From: CAZGKW01 sp964526295
GTDB taxonomy: Bacteria; Planctomycetota; Phycisphaerae; FEN-1346
Direction: 5' to 3'
DNA length: 64,000 nucleotides
Assembly: GCA_964526295.1 (NCBI GenBank)
Contig: CAZGKW010000003.1
Location: 107,194-171,193 of the forward strand
Shown: one piece after another, positions 17,761 to 25,047 of the stretch
Layout: each line of letters starts with the position of its first letter
How positions within the stretch are numbered: position 1 is the stretch's first letter
Position numbers and translations under genes: made by a program
Notes under the pieces: generated by a model
Databases searched by the model: none
Told to the model about the DNA's origin: nothing
Seen by the model: only the letters and a program-made list of their open reading frames with translations

Positions 17761-18567
17761 TCAGTCCCCGGAGGTCGGCGCGGCCTTCGGCGCGTCCGGA
17801 GTGGGGTCCTCAGCGTCCTTCCCGGCCGGCGTTTCAGACGGTTTCGAGGCATTCTCCTCCTTGGCAAGCAACTCCTTCAGGACCTTCTCGGCGTCCTTCG
17901 GCCGTGCCCCGCCGGGACCGCGGCTGGAGAAGCGGACGGTCCCCTGGCGGTCGATAACGACCGTCCCCGCGGGGTACCCGCCGTAAGGTTTCAGGAAGTC
18001 GCCCTCCATGGTGTCGATAAGGCAGGGAAGCGTCAGCTTCAGGTCGCGGAGGCACTTCGAAGCGACCAGGGCCCGCTCCTCGACGCTCTCGGGCTGGGTG
18101 ATTTCGAGCCCCCCGCGGCGGTCGCGCTGCCTCGGGCCGTCGGCGGTCTTGCGGGCGGGATGGGCCTCGCGGATGTAGACCAGGAAGAACTCGGCTTTCG
18201 CCTTGTACGCCACGTACAAGGCCTCAACGGCGCGGCTGGCGCGCCGGAACGGCGGTCAGGTGTAGCTCGAGGAGAAGAGGACGATCGGCCGCGTCCCGAC
18301 GAGCGAGGAGAGCTTCACTTTCTCCTCGCCGATCCGTCCGACGACCTCGCCATCGTCCTTCTCCTCGAAGAGCAGCCGGTGGAGCTCGAAGTCGGGGGCC
18401 TTCCGGCCGACCTCGACACGGCCCGTCGACGGCCGACGGCTGCGGCCCTGCGGGCGGCCGCCGTCAGCGGCCCACGCCGGCGCGGCCGCCATGGTCAGTG
18501 CAAGCGCCAAGCCCATCGCCTTGCCCGCCCAAGCCGGGCGCCCGTGAGGCCCTCCTGTGCGTTCCAT
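17761..18567 (-). CDS. Deiodinase-like thioredoxin-fold selenoprotein (in-frame UGA)
   Basis: The N-terminal part has a signal sequence (GLALALTMAAAPAWA) and a thioredoxin-like start (VGRKAPDFELHRLLFEEKD, VKLSSLVGTRPIVLFSSSYT). It meets TGA at 18258-18256. The same frame continues for 164 codons with PPFRRASRAVEALYVAYKAKAEFFLVYIREAHP, then GGYPAGTVVIDRQGTVRFSSRG. The combination SSYT-U-PPFR with YIxEAHP is the active-site pattern of bacterial iodothyronine-deiodinase-like selenoproteins, so U (residue 104 of 268) is the active residue. The ATG at 18567 is chosen for its GGAGG. The C-terminus is a disordered Pro/Ala/Glu tail. Its reaction is unknown; a peroxidase or thiol-reductase role outside the cytoplasm is likely. 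Confidence 0.92.
18228..18246 (-). promoter_or_regulatory. Putative bacterial SECIS of the deiodinase-like gene
   Basis: Reading the minus strand, CGGCGCG, loop CCAGC, CGCGCCG starts 9 bases after the UGA, with a 7-bp GC stem and a loop 16 bases from the UGA. The loop contains one G, but its sequence is unlike the UGG loops of the other candidates. Confidence 0.55.
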
Positions 18568-18715
18568 GTCCGCCCTCCACCCCCGCATGGGAAACGGCCG
18601 TCCAGGCCGTCGATCGACGCTGATTCTATTCTACCCTGGATTCGGCGGAAACAAAGGGCTTTCGCCGCGTCCAACTACAATGGGGAGGGTTTGCACGGGA
18701 TGACCGGGCACTTTG

Positions 18716-18744
18716 TTGACAGCGTCCCGGACAGCCTCTAGACT
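18716..18744 (+). promoter_or_regulatory. Promoter for candidate selenoprotein B
   Basis: TTGACA (18716-18721), 17-base spacer, TAGACT (18739-18744), about 80 bases before the ATG at 18825. It is a near-consensus sigma-70-type promoter. Confidence 0.75.
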
Positions 18745-18824
18745 GTGGGCGGTCGAACGGCCGACGAATTGGGTAAGTAGCGGCCCGACGGCCGCCCAAA
18801 CCCGGCCCCTTGGAGGACCCGCCG

Positions 18825-19478
18825 ATGAAATGGGCCTTTCGAGCCGTAGCGGCCGGCCTCTGCATCACCCTGGCCGGCACCCTCCTGGCCGCCGCCGCCA
18901 ACACGGGCACGCTCAAGATCACCACGCCCGGCATGGTCTTGAAACTGAAGATCCAGGGGAAAGACTATCCGATCCCGCCCAACAAGGCCGTGTCGCTTCC
19001 CGCCGGGGCCTACAAAACGGCGGGCATCGAGCTATACGCTCCGGAGCCCCGCACCCGGAACCTGTGGCGCCTCAACGGCGGCGCCACGGGCAAGCTCGCC
19101 CAGGTGGAGATCAAGGCGGGCGAGGAAACCACCGTCGAGGGGGGCCAGCCGATCACGGTCCGCGCCCCGGTCAGCATGTCCACGAAGGCCGGCCTGACGA
19201 CCGTCCTGATCGGCCTCGCCTACAACGGCACATCGGGGGAGTACTACAGCTCGGTCGTCTACAAGGGCCGGGCCCGGGTGCCCAACCCGAAGCTGCTGGT
19301 CGTCGCGGAGAACGGACAAGTCATTCATAAGGCCCAGTTCGAGTATGGCTGAGGTGGCACGTGCCAGTACTCGTGGCGAGTACCTCCCAGCTTCAAAGGC
19401 AAATTCAGAGTCGTGCCGCAGCCGAACCTGGGCCCGTTCAAGTGGACGGCCGAGGAGGAGTGGCACGAGGTCAAGTAG
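18825..19478 (+). CDS. Candidate selenoprotein B: small exported paralog with in-frame UGA
   Basis: The ATG with TGGAGGA upstream opens a signal peptide (FRAVAAGLCITLAGTLLAAAA). A beta-rich domain of ~145 residues follows (GTLKITTPGMVLKLKIQGKDY). TGA at 19350-19352 (codon 176) follows AQFEYG; the frame continues for 41 codons to TAG: GGTCQYSWRVPPSFKGKFRV, then NLGPFKW and EEEWHEVK. Its last ~95 residues align with protein A (TTVLIGLAYNG versus AVLIGFALRG, QVIHKAQFEY versus KVVHTGKFEY). Tail length and UGA position are identical, and third-position differences between the two tails point to selection on protein. Function unknown; probably a periplasmic thiol/selenol protein. Confidence 0.85.
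19367..19383 (+). promoter_or_regulatory. Putative bacterial SECIS of selenoprotein B
   Basis: GTACTCG, loop UGG, CGAGTAC, a perfect 7-bp stem starting 14 bases after the UGA. The loop is 21 bases after the UGA, exactly as in gene A. Compared with gene A the sixth pair from the loop is U-A instead of C-G, a paired change that keeps the stem. Confidence 0.75.
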
Positions 19479-19568
19479 TCCGTGCGCCGACACGCCCAGG
19501 CGGGGAAGTGACCGGCCACTTCCCCGCCTGCCTTTTTGCGCCGACCGACCTGCCGGAAAAGGGGTGCC

Positions 19569-20236
19569 ATGCGGAGACTCGCCTCGGCCGTGCTGCCCGC
19601 CTGCGCTGCGACCTTCGCCGCCACCTGCTTCGCGTCCGGCCCGTCCGCGGCGTCCCACGAGGGGCCTCCACCCGGACAGGCGGGCCTGCTTGCCGGGGAG
19701 CCGGCCCTCTGCCCTACGGACCTCCACCTGGCGTACAGGCCGGAGAGTGGGTCCGCCGAGCCGCCGACCCGGACCGAGTGGTACGGCCCTCTCAAGGACA
19801 TTCCGCTCGGGCCGGGCAAGCTCAGCTTCGATTCGCCATCGTGGCGGTCATCTGGCTGGGGGCGTTCTTTCCGATCGCGCTGAACGCGGCGGCAGGGGCC
19901 GCGAAGGTCCGCGATGCCCACCTCGAAGCCGCCGCCGTCCTCGGGGCGTCGCGGCGACAGGTCCTGACGAAGATCGTGCTGCCGAGTGCCGCCCCGTCGA
20001 TCATGACCGGTCTGCATGTCGGAGGCGGCATCGCCTGGCGCGTTATCATCGCCGCCGAGATTTTCCCCGGGACGCGCGGCGGCCTGGGGTACATGATCGC
20101 GACGGCGCACGAGCAGGCGTCCTACGAGTACGCCTTCGCCGGCATCCTCGTCATCGGGGCGATCGGCCTGGCACTCGACGCAGCGCTTCGCCTGGCGGCC
20201 CGGCGGGTCAGCCGATGGCAGCCCAGGGAGCGATGA
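19569..20236 (+). pseudogene. Fused remnants: exported protein start and C-terminal half of an ABC permease
   Basis: From 19569 a signal-peptide-like start (RRLASAVLPACAATFAATCFASGPSAA) runs ~85 residues to PLKDIPLGPGKLS. From about 19830, in another frame, the second half of a NitT/TauT/SsuC-type permease is readable: IVAVIWLGAFFPIALNAAAGA, the EAA loop EAAAVLGASRRQVLTKIVLPSAAPSIMTG, and WRVIIAAEIF. The permease lacks its first membrane segments, so a deletion seems to have joined two genes. The permease frame ends in an ATGA overlap with the ATPase gene. Confidence 0.65.
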
Positions 20237-21015
20237 CCGTGGACCGGGCCGCCGAGATGGCCGAGATGATCCGATTCGAAGGCGTCGGCAAGCGCTACCG
20301 GACGCCGGGGCGCGGCGACGTGTGGGCCCTGCGGGACGTCGACCTCGTCTGCCCGGCGGGGGAGATGACGTGCGTCCTCGGCCCCTCGGGGTGCGGCAAG
20401 ACGACGCTCCTCAGGCTGGCGGCGGGCCTGGAGCCGCCCACCGCCGGCACCGTCCGGATGAACGGCACGCCCGCCGTGGGGCCGTCACCGGGTGTCGGCC
20501 TCGTGAGCCAGGAAGGCGGGCTCCTTCCCTGGCGTCGGGTCTTCGGCAACGTCGCCTTCGGACTGGAGGTCCTCGGAGTCGGCCGGGCCGAGAGGCGGCG
20601 GCGGGTCCGGCACTGCCTGGAGCGGGTCCATCTGCCGCCGGGGCTCGAGCGGAGCTTCCCCCACGAGCTGTCGGGTGGGATGCGGCAGCGCGTCGCCCTG
20701 GCAAGGGCCCTCTGCCCCGAACCGCGGGTCCTCCTCATGGACGAGCCGTTCGGCAGCGTCGACGAGCCGACGCGGCACCGCCTCCAGGACGAGCTGGTCC
20801 AGCTCTGGCGAGAGGCCGGCCTGACGGTGCTGTTCGTCACGCACAGCCTGGAGGAGGCCGTCTATCTCGCCGACCGCGTCGTCGTCATGACGTTCAGCCG
20901 GACGGTCGCCGACATCCTGATCGACCTGGCCCGGCCGCGCAACCGCCTGGCCGACCCGTTCGTCGAAACGCTCATCTCGGTGCGCCAGGTGCTGGCGCAG
21001 CACGTGGACCCATGA
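20233..21015 (+). CDS. ABC transporter ATP-binding protein, NitT/TauT type
   Basis: This 260-residue ATPase is complete: Walker A GPSGCGKTT, Q-loop VSQEGGLLPW, signature LSGGMRQRVALARAL, Walker B VLLMDEPFGSVDE and H-loop VTHSLEEAV. The family imports nitrate, sulfonates, thiamine precursors and similar anions. Its ATG overlaps the stop of the truncated permease (ATGA), and no intact permease or binding protein is nearby, so the transporter is probably non-functional even though this gene is intact. Confidence 0.9.
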   Translation: MTVDRAAEMAEMIRFEGVGKRYRTPGRGDVWALRDVDLVCPAGEMTCVLGPSGCGKTTLLRLAAGLEPPTAGTVRMNGTPAVGPSPGVGLVSQEGGLLPWRRVFGNVAFGLEVLGVGRAERRRRVRHCLERVHLPPGLERSFPHELSGGMRQRVALARALCPEPRVLLMDEPFGSVDEPTRHRLQDELVQLWREAGLTVLFVTHSLEEAVYLADRVVVMTFSRTVADILIDLARPRNRLADPFVETLISVRQVLAQHVDP

Positions 21016-21053
21016 GACGAGAGCCCACAGGTCGATTCCGACGGACGGCCGAC

Positions 21054-21617
21054 CTAGGCCGTGGCGAGCGTCTCGGCGAGCATCCGGGCGGCTGCCCGGA
21101 CGACCTTCGCGCACCGCTGGGCCTTGACGTGGGACTCGAGCTTCTGGCGGTCCCCGGCCTTCATCAGGTCCAGGCCCGAGATGGCCCGGCACTCGGTCGA
21201 GCCGAACGCCTTCTCGAACCGCTCGACCCGTGCGCCAACCGCCTTGAACGTCCGCACCTTCTTGGGCTTGTAGTCGGCCTCCTGCCGACCGACGGCCAGG
21301 CCCACCATCATCGCCGACCCTGTCACGCAGCCGCAGGTTTTGCCCTGGAGACCGCACCCGCCGACCAGGCCGAGGGCGATGTCGGGAACGAGGTCGCTGC
21401 GGATGCCGAGCGCCTCGCACCCGGCGGCCAGGATCGCCTCGCCGCACGTCTTCCTGCCGGGGATGAATTGCTTGCGGGCGGCACCCGCGAGCGCGTCCCG
21501 ATCGACCTTCGGCAGGGCGCTCATGGTCTGTTTGCCCGCGGCCGTGGCGGCCCATCCGCCCGCGGCGGCCGCCGCCGGACCCGCCGCTGCCACCCTCAGA
21601 AACCCTCGCCGGTCCAT
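21054..21617 (-). CDS. Tat-exported C_GCAxxG_C_C family protein
   Basis: The 187-residue protein starts with a twin-arginine-type signal (DRRGFLRVAAAGPAAAAAGG). The family cysteines are in order: TCGEAILAAGCEALG, GGCGLQGKTCGCVTGSAMMVGL, TECRAISGLDL and QRCAKVVR. Members are thought to carry redox-active cysteines or a metal cluster; their reaction is unknown. It is convergent with the ABC ATPase gene and divergent from selD. Export is unusual for this family. Confidence 0.85.
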   Translation of the reverse strand: MDRRGFLRVAAAGPAAAAAGGWAATAAGKQTMSALPKVDRDALAGAARKQFIPGRKTCGEAILAAGCEALGIRSDLVPDIALGLVGGCGLQGKTCGCVTGSAMMVGLAVGRQEADYKPKKVRTFKAVGARVERFEKAFGSTECRAISGLDLMKAGDRQKLESHVKAQRCAKVVRAAARMLAETLATA

Positions 21618-21749
21618 CTTGTCCTCCTGTCCGGGGACGCGGTTTCTGTCACGGCTTCGCGGCCCGCCGCGAGCCGCACCCTCCGTATCCTACGGCGCGA
21701 CCGGTGTTCGTCAAAGCCTTGCCGCCGAGAGGCGTCGCACGCGCCTCCT

Positions 21750-21779
21750 TGTCGGCTTCGCGTGGAAACCTCTATAATG
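21750..21779 (+). promoter_or_regulatory. Promoter of selD
   Basis: TTGTCG (21750-21755), 18-base spacer, TATAAT (21774-21779), about 40 bases before the ATG at 21818. It supports that start over longer in-frame starts. Confidence 0.65.
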
Positions 21780-21817
21780 CGGCGGCCCGTCAGGGCCTCG
21801 CCGCCGGGGGCCCCGTC

Positions 21818-23488
21818 ATGATTGATCTGGAGAAGCGCAAGCGCGTCATGCAGCGGTCCATCCGCCTGGGCCACTGCATCTGCGACCCGAAGAAGGCCTG
21901 CCCCTGCGACCTGTTCCGCAAGGAGAACGTCTGCCTCTGCGCGGGCGAGACGCTGACGCGCCAGGAGCAGGCCGGGCCGGTCCGCCTGACGCAGCTCGTC
22001 GAAAAGGCCGGCTGCGCGTCGAAGATCGACCAGGCGTCGCTGAAGCGGGTCCTGGCCGACCTGCCGGCCATCGAGGACCCGCGGGTGCTCGTCGGGTCGG
22101 CCGCCGGCGACGACGCGGGGGTCTTTCGCCTCGACGGTTCGACGTGCCTCGTCCAGACGGTCGACGTCTTCACGCCGTCGGTGGACGATGCGTATACGTT
22201 CGGCCGGGTCGCCGCGGCAAACAGTTTGAGCGACGTCTATGCGATGGGCGGCCGGCCGCTGGTGGCCCTCTCCATCATCGGCTTTCCGATCCGCGAGGTC
22301 GCCGACGAAGCGATGCGCGACATCCTCCGCGGCGGCATCGACGCCATGAACGAGGCCGGCGTCCCGGTCGTCGGCGGTCACAGCATCAAGGACGCCGAGA
22401 TCAAGGCGGGCTTCGCCGTCACGGGCCTCGTCGATGCCGACCGGATCGTCACGAACGCCGGGGCCCGGCCGGGCGACGCCCTCATCCTGACGAAGCCGCT
22501 CGGCGTGGGCGTCCTGTCGTTCGCCATCCAGATCGGCCGGGGGCCCGTCGGCGCCGCCGACGATATCGCCCGGAGCATGAGCGCCCTCAACAAGACGGCG
22601 TCCGAGGCGATGCTCGAGCGCGGCGTCCACGCGTGCACGGACGTCACGGGCTTCGGCCTGATAGGGCACCTCGCCGAGATGGCCCGCGCCAGCGGCGTCG
22701 ACGTCGAGATCGTCTGGGACGACCTGCCGCTCTTCGAGGGCCTTCTGGAGTGCCTGGCCGAGGGGATCGTCCCCGGCGGCATCGAGCGGAACCGCGAGTC
22801 CTCCGAGGCGAGCGCCGTCGCGGGCGAGGGCGTGACGGCCGCCATGATGGACGTCTGCTTCGATCCGCAGACCTCGGGGGGCCTCTTGGTCGCCCTGCCG
22901 GAGGAGGAAGCCCGGCCGCTCGTCGAAACGCTCCACGAGGCGGGCGTCACGGACGCCGCGATCATCGGCCGCGTCGCCGGACCGGGCGTCGGGAAGGTGC
23001 TCGTCAGGACGACGGGCCGACGGCGGATGCCGACCGCGCGAGAGGAGGAAACCGTGGTGACGCCAGAGAACGAAGCCGCCGCACCGGCCCCGGCCGAGAG
23101 CGAACCGTGCTGCGCACCGCCGGAAGCCGCCGAGGAACCGTGCTGCTCGGGGCCCGCAGCCGCCGAGGAACAGCCCTGCTGTGCCGAGGGCCACGCATCC
23201 CCCGCAGCCGCCGCACAGACGGCCGCGCCCGCACGCACGGAACAGATGTTCAAGGCGTTCATGAAGTCGGCCGGGTCGCCGGGGGCCCTCGATGCCGCCA
23301 CCAAGCAGGCCGCCAACGTCGCGCTGTCGGTCCTGGCCCGGTGCGGCCCGTGCATCCGGGCGCACGTGGCGAAGGCCCGGCGGATGGGCTTCTCGGAGGA
23401 GGAGATCGAGGAGGCGGCCTGGATGGCGGTTGCCTTCGGCGGCTCGCCCGTTATGATGTTCTACAACGAAACGATGAAGGGCGGCTGA
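21818..23488 (+). CDS. selD: Selenide, water dikinase fused to an FTR-like Cys module and an AhpD-like domain
   Basis: SelD makes selenophosphate from selenide and ATP. This 556-residue form has four parts. Residues 20-41 hold three CxC pairs (CIC, CPC, CLC), with CPC-x8-CLC as in ferredoxin-thioredoxin reductase. The SelD core follows: active site AGCASK (Cys66, Lys69; Cys, not Sec), AAGDDAGVF, ANSLSDVYAMGG, VVGGHSIKD, DVTGFGLIGHL, PQTSGGLL. A linker of ~60 residues repeats CC three times (EPCCAPP, EPCCSGP, QPCCAEG). The C-terminal ~100 residues are a carboxymuconolactone decarboxylase/AhpD domain with CxxC (RCGPCIRAHV). The added cysteine modules may supply or reduce selenium. tRNA-Sec begins 3 bases after the stop. 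Confidence 0.96.
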   Translation: MIDLEKRKRVMQRSIRLGHCICDPKKACPCDLFRKENVCLCAGETLTRQEQAGPVRLTQLVEKAGCASKIDQASLKRVLADLPAIEDPRVLVGSAAGDDAGVFRLDGSTCLVQTVDVFTPSVDDAYTFGRVAAANSLSDVYAMGGRPLVALSIIGFPIREVADEAMRDILRGGIDAMNEAGVPVVGGHSIKDAEIKAGFAVTGLVDADRIVTNAGARPGDALILTKPLGVGVLSFAIQIGRGPVGAADDIARSMSALNKTASEAMLERGVHACTDVTGFGLIGHLAEMARASGVDVEIVWDDLPLFEGLLECLAEGIVPGGIERNRESSEASAVAGEGVTAAMMDVCFDPQTSGGLLVALPEEEARPLVETLHEAGVTDAAIIGRVAGPGVGKVLVRTTGRRRMPTAREEETVVTPENEAAAPAPAESEPCCAPPEAAEEPCCSGPAAAEEQPCCAEGHASPAAAAQTAAPARTEQMFKAFMKSAGSPGALDAATKQAANVALSVLARCGPCIRAHVAKARRMGFSEEEIEEAAWMAVAFGGSPVMMFYNETMKGG

Positions 23489-23491
23489 GGC

Positions 23492-23587
23492 GGAGGTGAT
23501 CGGCGCCTGGTGGCGCTCCTGGTCTTCAAAACCAGTGCGGGGCCCGAAGGGGTCCTGGGTGGGTTCGATTCCCATTCGCCTCCGCCA
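23492..23587 (+). tRNA. selC: tRNA-Sec (UCA)
   Basis: This 96-nt tRNA includes an encoded CCA. It has the 8-bp acceptor stem of bacterial tRNA-Sec (GGAGGUGA with UCGCCUCC), anticodon stem CUGGU/ACCAG around loop CUUCAAA (anticodon UCA), a long variable arm (GGGGCCC-GAA-GGGGUCC) and T loop UUCGAUU. It reads UGA. It starts 3 nt after the selD stop, so it may be processed from the selD transcript. Confidence 0.97.
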
Positions 23588-23661
23588 GGTTTCCGATGCG
23601 AAGCGACCCCCGGCCGACCGATACCGCGCAGCGACGCTGTCTTGCAGAGCGAGGAAAGCGC

Positions 23662-24117
23662 TTGGCAGGCCGATCCGTACCCCGCAGTCCCCGCCGTGGA
23701 CGCAGGGCCGCGGTGCCGCTCGTCCTCATCGGGCTGGGCGCTGCGGGGCTCGTCTACGGCGTCCTGTTTCACACCCAGACGGTCCTGCCGAAGCCGGCCG
23801 AGTCGGCGGAGGAAGCGGCGCCCTCGGGCGACCCGCCCGAGGTGCTGCCCGAGGAGGACGCCCCCGCCTTCTCCCCGGACCAGCTTTTCGGTCAGCCGTC
23901 GGAGGACGACGAGCCCTTCACCCTCGACATTGAGCCCGGGCCGGGCGCTGCGCTCCAGGCCCAACCGGTGGGCGACGAGCCGTTCGTCGAGACCGAGCCG
24001 GAGATGGTCCACGAGGTGACGATCGGGGGCCTGAAGCGGCTCGATACGGGCCAGCTCGCCCGGACCTATGAGGCCTCGAAGGGCGTCCCCGCGTTCTGCC
24101 CCACCTGAGTGAAGTGA
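23662..24117 (+). CDS. Membrane-anchored protein, possible C-terminal selenocysteine (CPTU)
   Basis: After a basic N-terminus comes one membrane segment (VPLVLIGLGAAGLVYGVLF), then a Pro/Glu-rich linker and VHEVTIGGLKRLDTGQLARTYEASKGVPAFCPT. TGA at 24106-24108 is followed in frame by GTG AAG TGA, so readthrough would give CPT-U-V-K, a CxxU at the extreme C-terminus. Two points favour it: the second TGA (24115-24117) overlaps the GTG start of the next gene as in coupled operons, and a 7-bp stem with loop UGG lies 24 bases after the first TGA. Against it: only three added residues, no paralog to compare. The TTG start at 23662 has GAGGAA; an ATG at 23596 is an alternative. If not read through, the gene ends at 24108. 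Confidence 0.6.
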
Positions 24118-24968
24118 CCCCCCGGGTCATGGTGGCCATGGCCAAAGCACGCTTCCGGAAGCAGCCGTCCCGCGTCGTCCGCTGGCGCCCCTGGTTCCAG
24201 GCGGGGTTCCTGCTCGTCTGGCTCGACCCGCTGCTGCTGCGGCTCCACCAGGTATGCGGGCCGGTGTTCCACTGCTACGCGTGTCCGCTGGCGACGTTCG
24301 CCTGCCCCATCGGGGTGATCGCCAACTTCTCTGCCCTCCACGTCGTCCCGTACATGGCGATCGGGACGCTCGTGGTGGTCGGGGCCCTGGTGGCGGGGTT
24401 CATCTGCGGGTGGGTGTGCCCGTTCGGGTCCCTCCAGGACCTGCTGGACAAGGTGCCGTTGCCGAAGCTGCGGCTGCCGCTGTGGGCGGGGTACACGCGG
24501 TACCTGGTGCTCGTGGCGTTGGTTCTCGTGGTGCCGTTCTTCTGGGGCGAGTCGCATCCGCTCTTCATCTGCCGCGTGTGCCCGGCGGGTGCGCTGGAGG
24601 GCGGCGTGGGGCAGACTGTCAAGGGATGGATCACGGGCGTTGCCGCCAGCCCGGTGAGCCTGACGAAGTGGATCCTCCTGGGGGCGTTCCTGGCGGCGGC
24701 CGTCTTCATCTACCGCCCCTGGTGCACGCTCCTCTGCCCCTTGGGGGCGGTGCTGGGCCTTTTCAACCGGGCCAGCGTCGTGTTTCTCCGCGTCGACGAC
24801 AAGATGTGCCACGATTGCGGCGCGTGCCGCAAGGTCTGCAAGATCGGCCTCGCGCCGGAGAAGCAGCTCAAGGACCCGCTCTGCATCCGGTGCATGGCGT
24901 GCACGCGATGCGATGCGGTGGGGGTCTCGACCGTCTTCGCCCGGCAGAAGGTCGAGAGCGCCGCGTAA
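24114..24968 (+). CDS. Membrane 4Fe-4S ferredoxin-type protein (NapH/YccM-like)
   Basis: This polytopic protein of ~284 residues has four or five membrane helices. Cysteine motifs line the membrane part (CYACPLATFACPIG, CGWVCPFGSLQDLL, CRVCPAGALEGG, CTLLCPLGAVLGLF), followed by a C-terminal ferredoxin domain (CHDCGACRKVCKIG, CIRCMACTRCDAVG). Such proteins move electrons from quinols or ferredoxin across the membrane. The GTG start overlaps the end of the preceding gene, which suggests it reduces that membrane-anchored thiol or selenol protein. ATG codons at 24129 and 24138 are alternative starts. Confidence 0.88.
   Translation: MTPRVMVAMAKARFRKQPSRVVRWRPWFQAGFLLVWLDPLLLRLHQVCGPVFHCYACPLATFACPIGVIANFSALHVVPYMAIGTLVVVGALVAGFICGWVCPFGSLQDLLDKVPLPKLRLPLWAGYTRYLVLVALVLVVPFFWGESHPLFICRVCPAGALEGGVGQTVKGWITGVAASPVSLTKWILLGAFLAAAVFIYRPWCTLLCPLGAVLGLFNRASVVFLRVDDKMCHDCGACRKVCKIGLAPEKQLKDPLCIRCMACTRCDAVGVSTVFARQKVESAA
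24126..24142 (+). promoter_or_regulatory. Possible SECIS hairpin for the CPTU candidate
   Basis: GUCAUGG, loop UGG, CCAUGGC: seven pairs including one U-G, with the loop 24 bases after the UGA at 24106. The loop matches those of selenoproteins A and B. It overlaps the start region of the next gene. Confidence 0.4.
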
Positions 24969-25047
24969 TACCTCCCTGTCCCCTGGCGGGAGAGGGGCGG
25001 GGTGAGGGGGCAAGTGCCTTCAAGCCCCACTCAGGCGCAACCCGCCG

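Noticed and set aside
22010..22030. Selenocysteine in SelD itself
   Set aside because: The active-site codon is TGC (GCASK), so this is a Cys-type SelD.
24109..24124. TGACCC-CCC-GGGTCA as the SECIS of the CPTU candidate
   Set aside because: The loop is only ~12 bases after the UGA and lacks G; the UGG-loop stem further on fits better.
24066..25013. A 315-codon minus-strand frame opposite the NapH-like gene
   Set aside because: His/Arg/Pro-rich shadow of the membrane ferredoxin gene.
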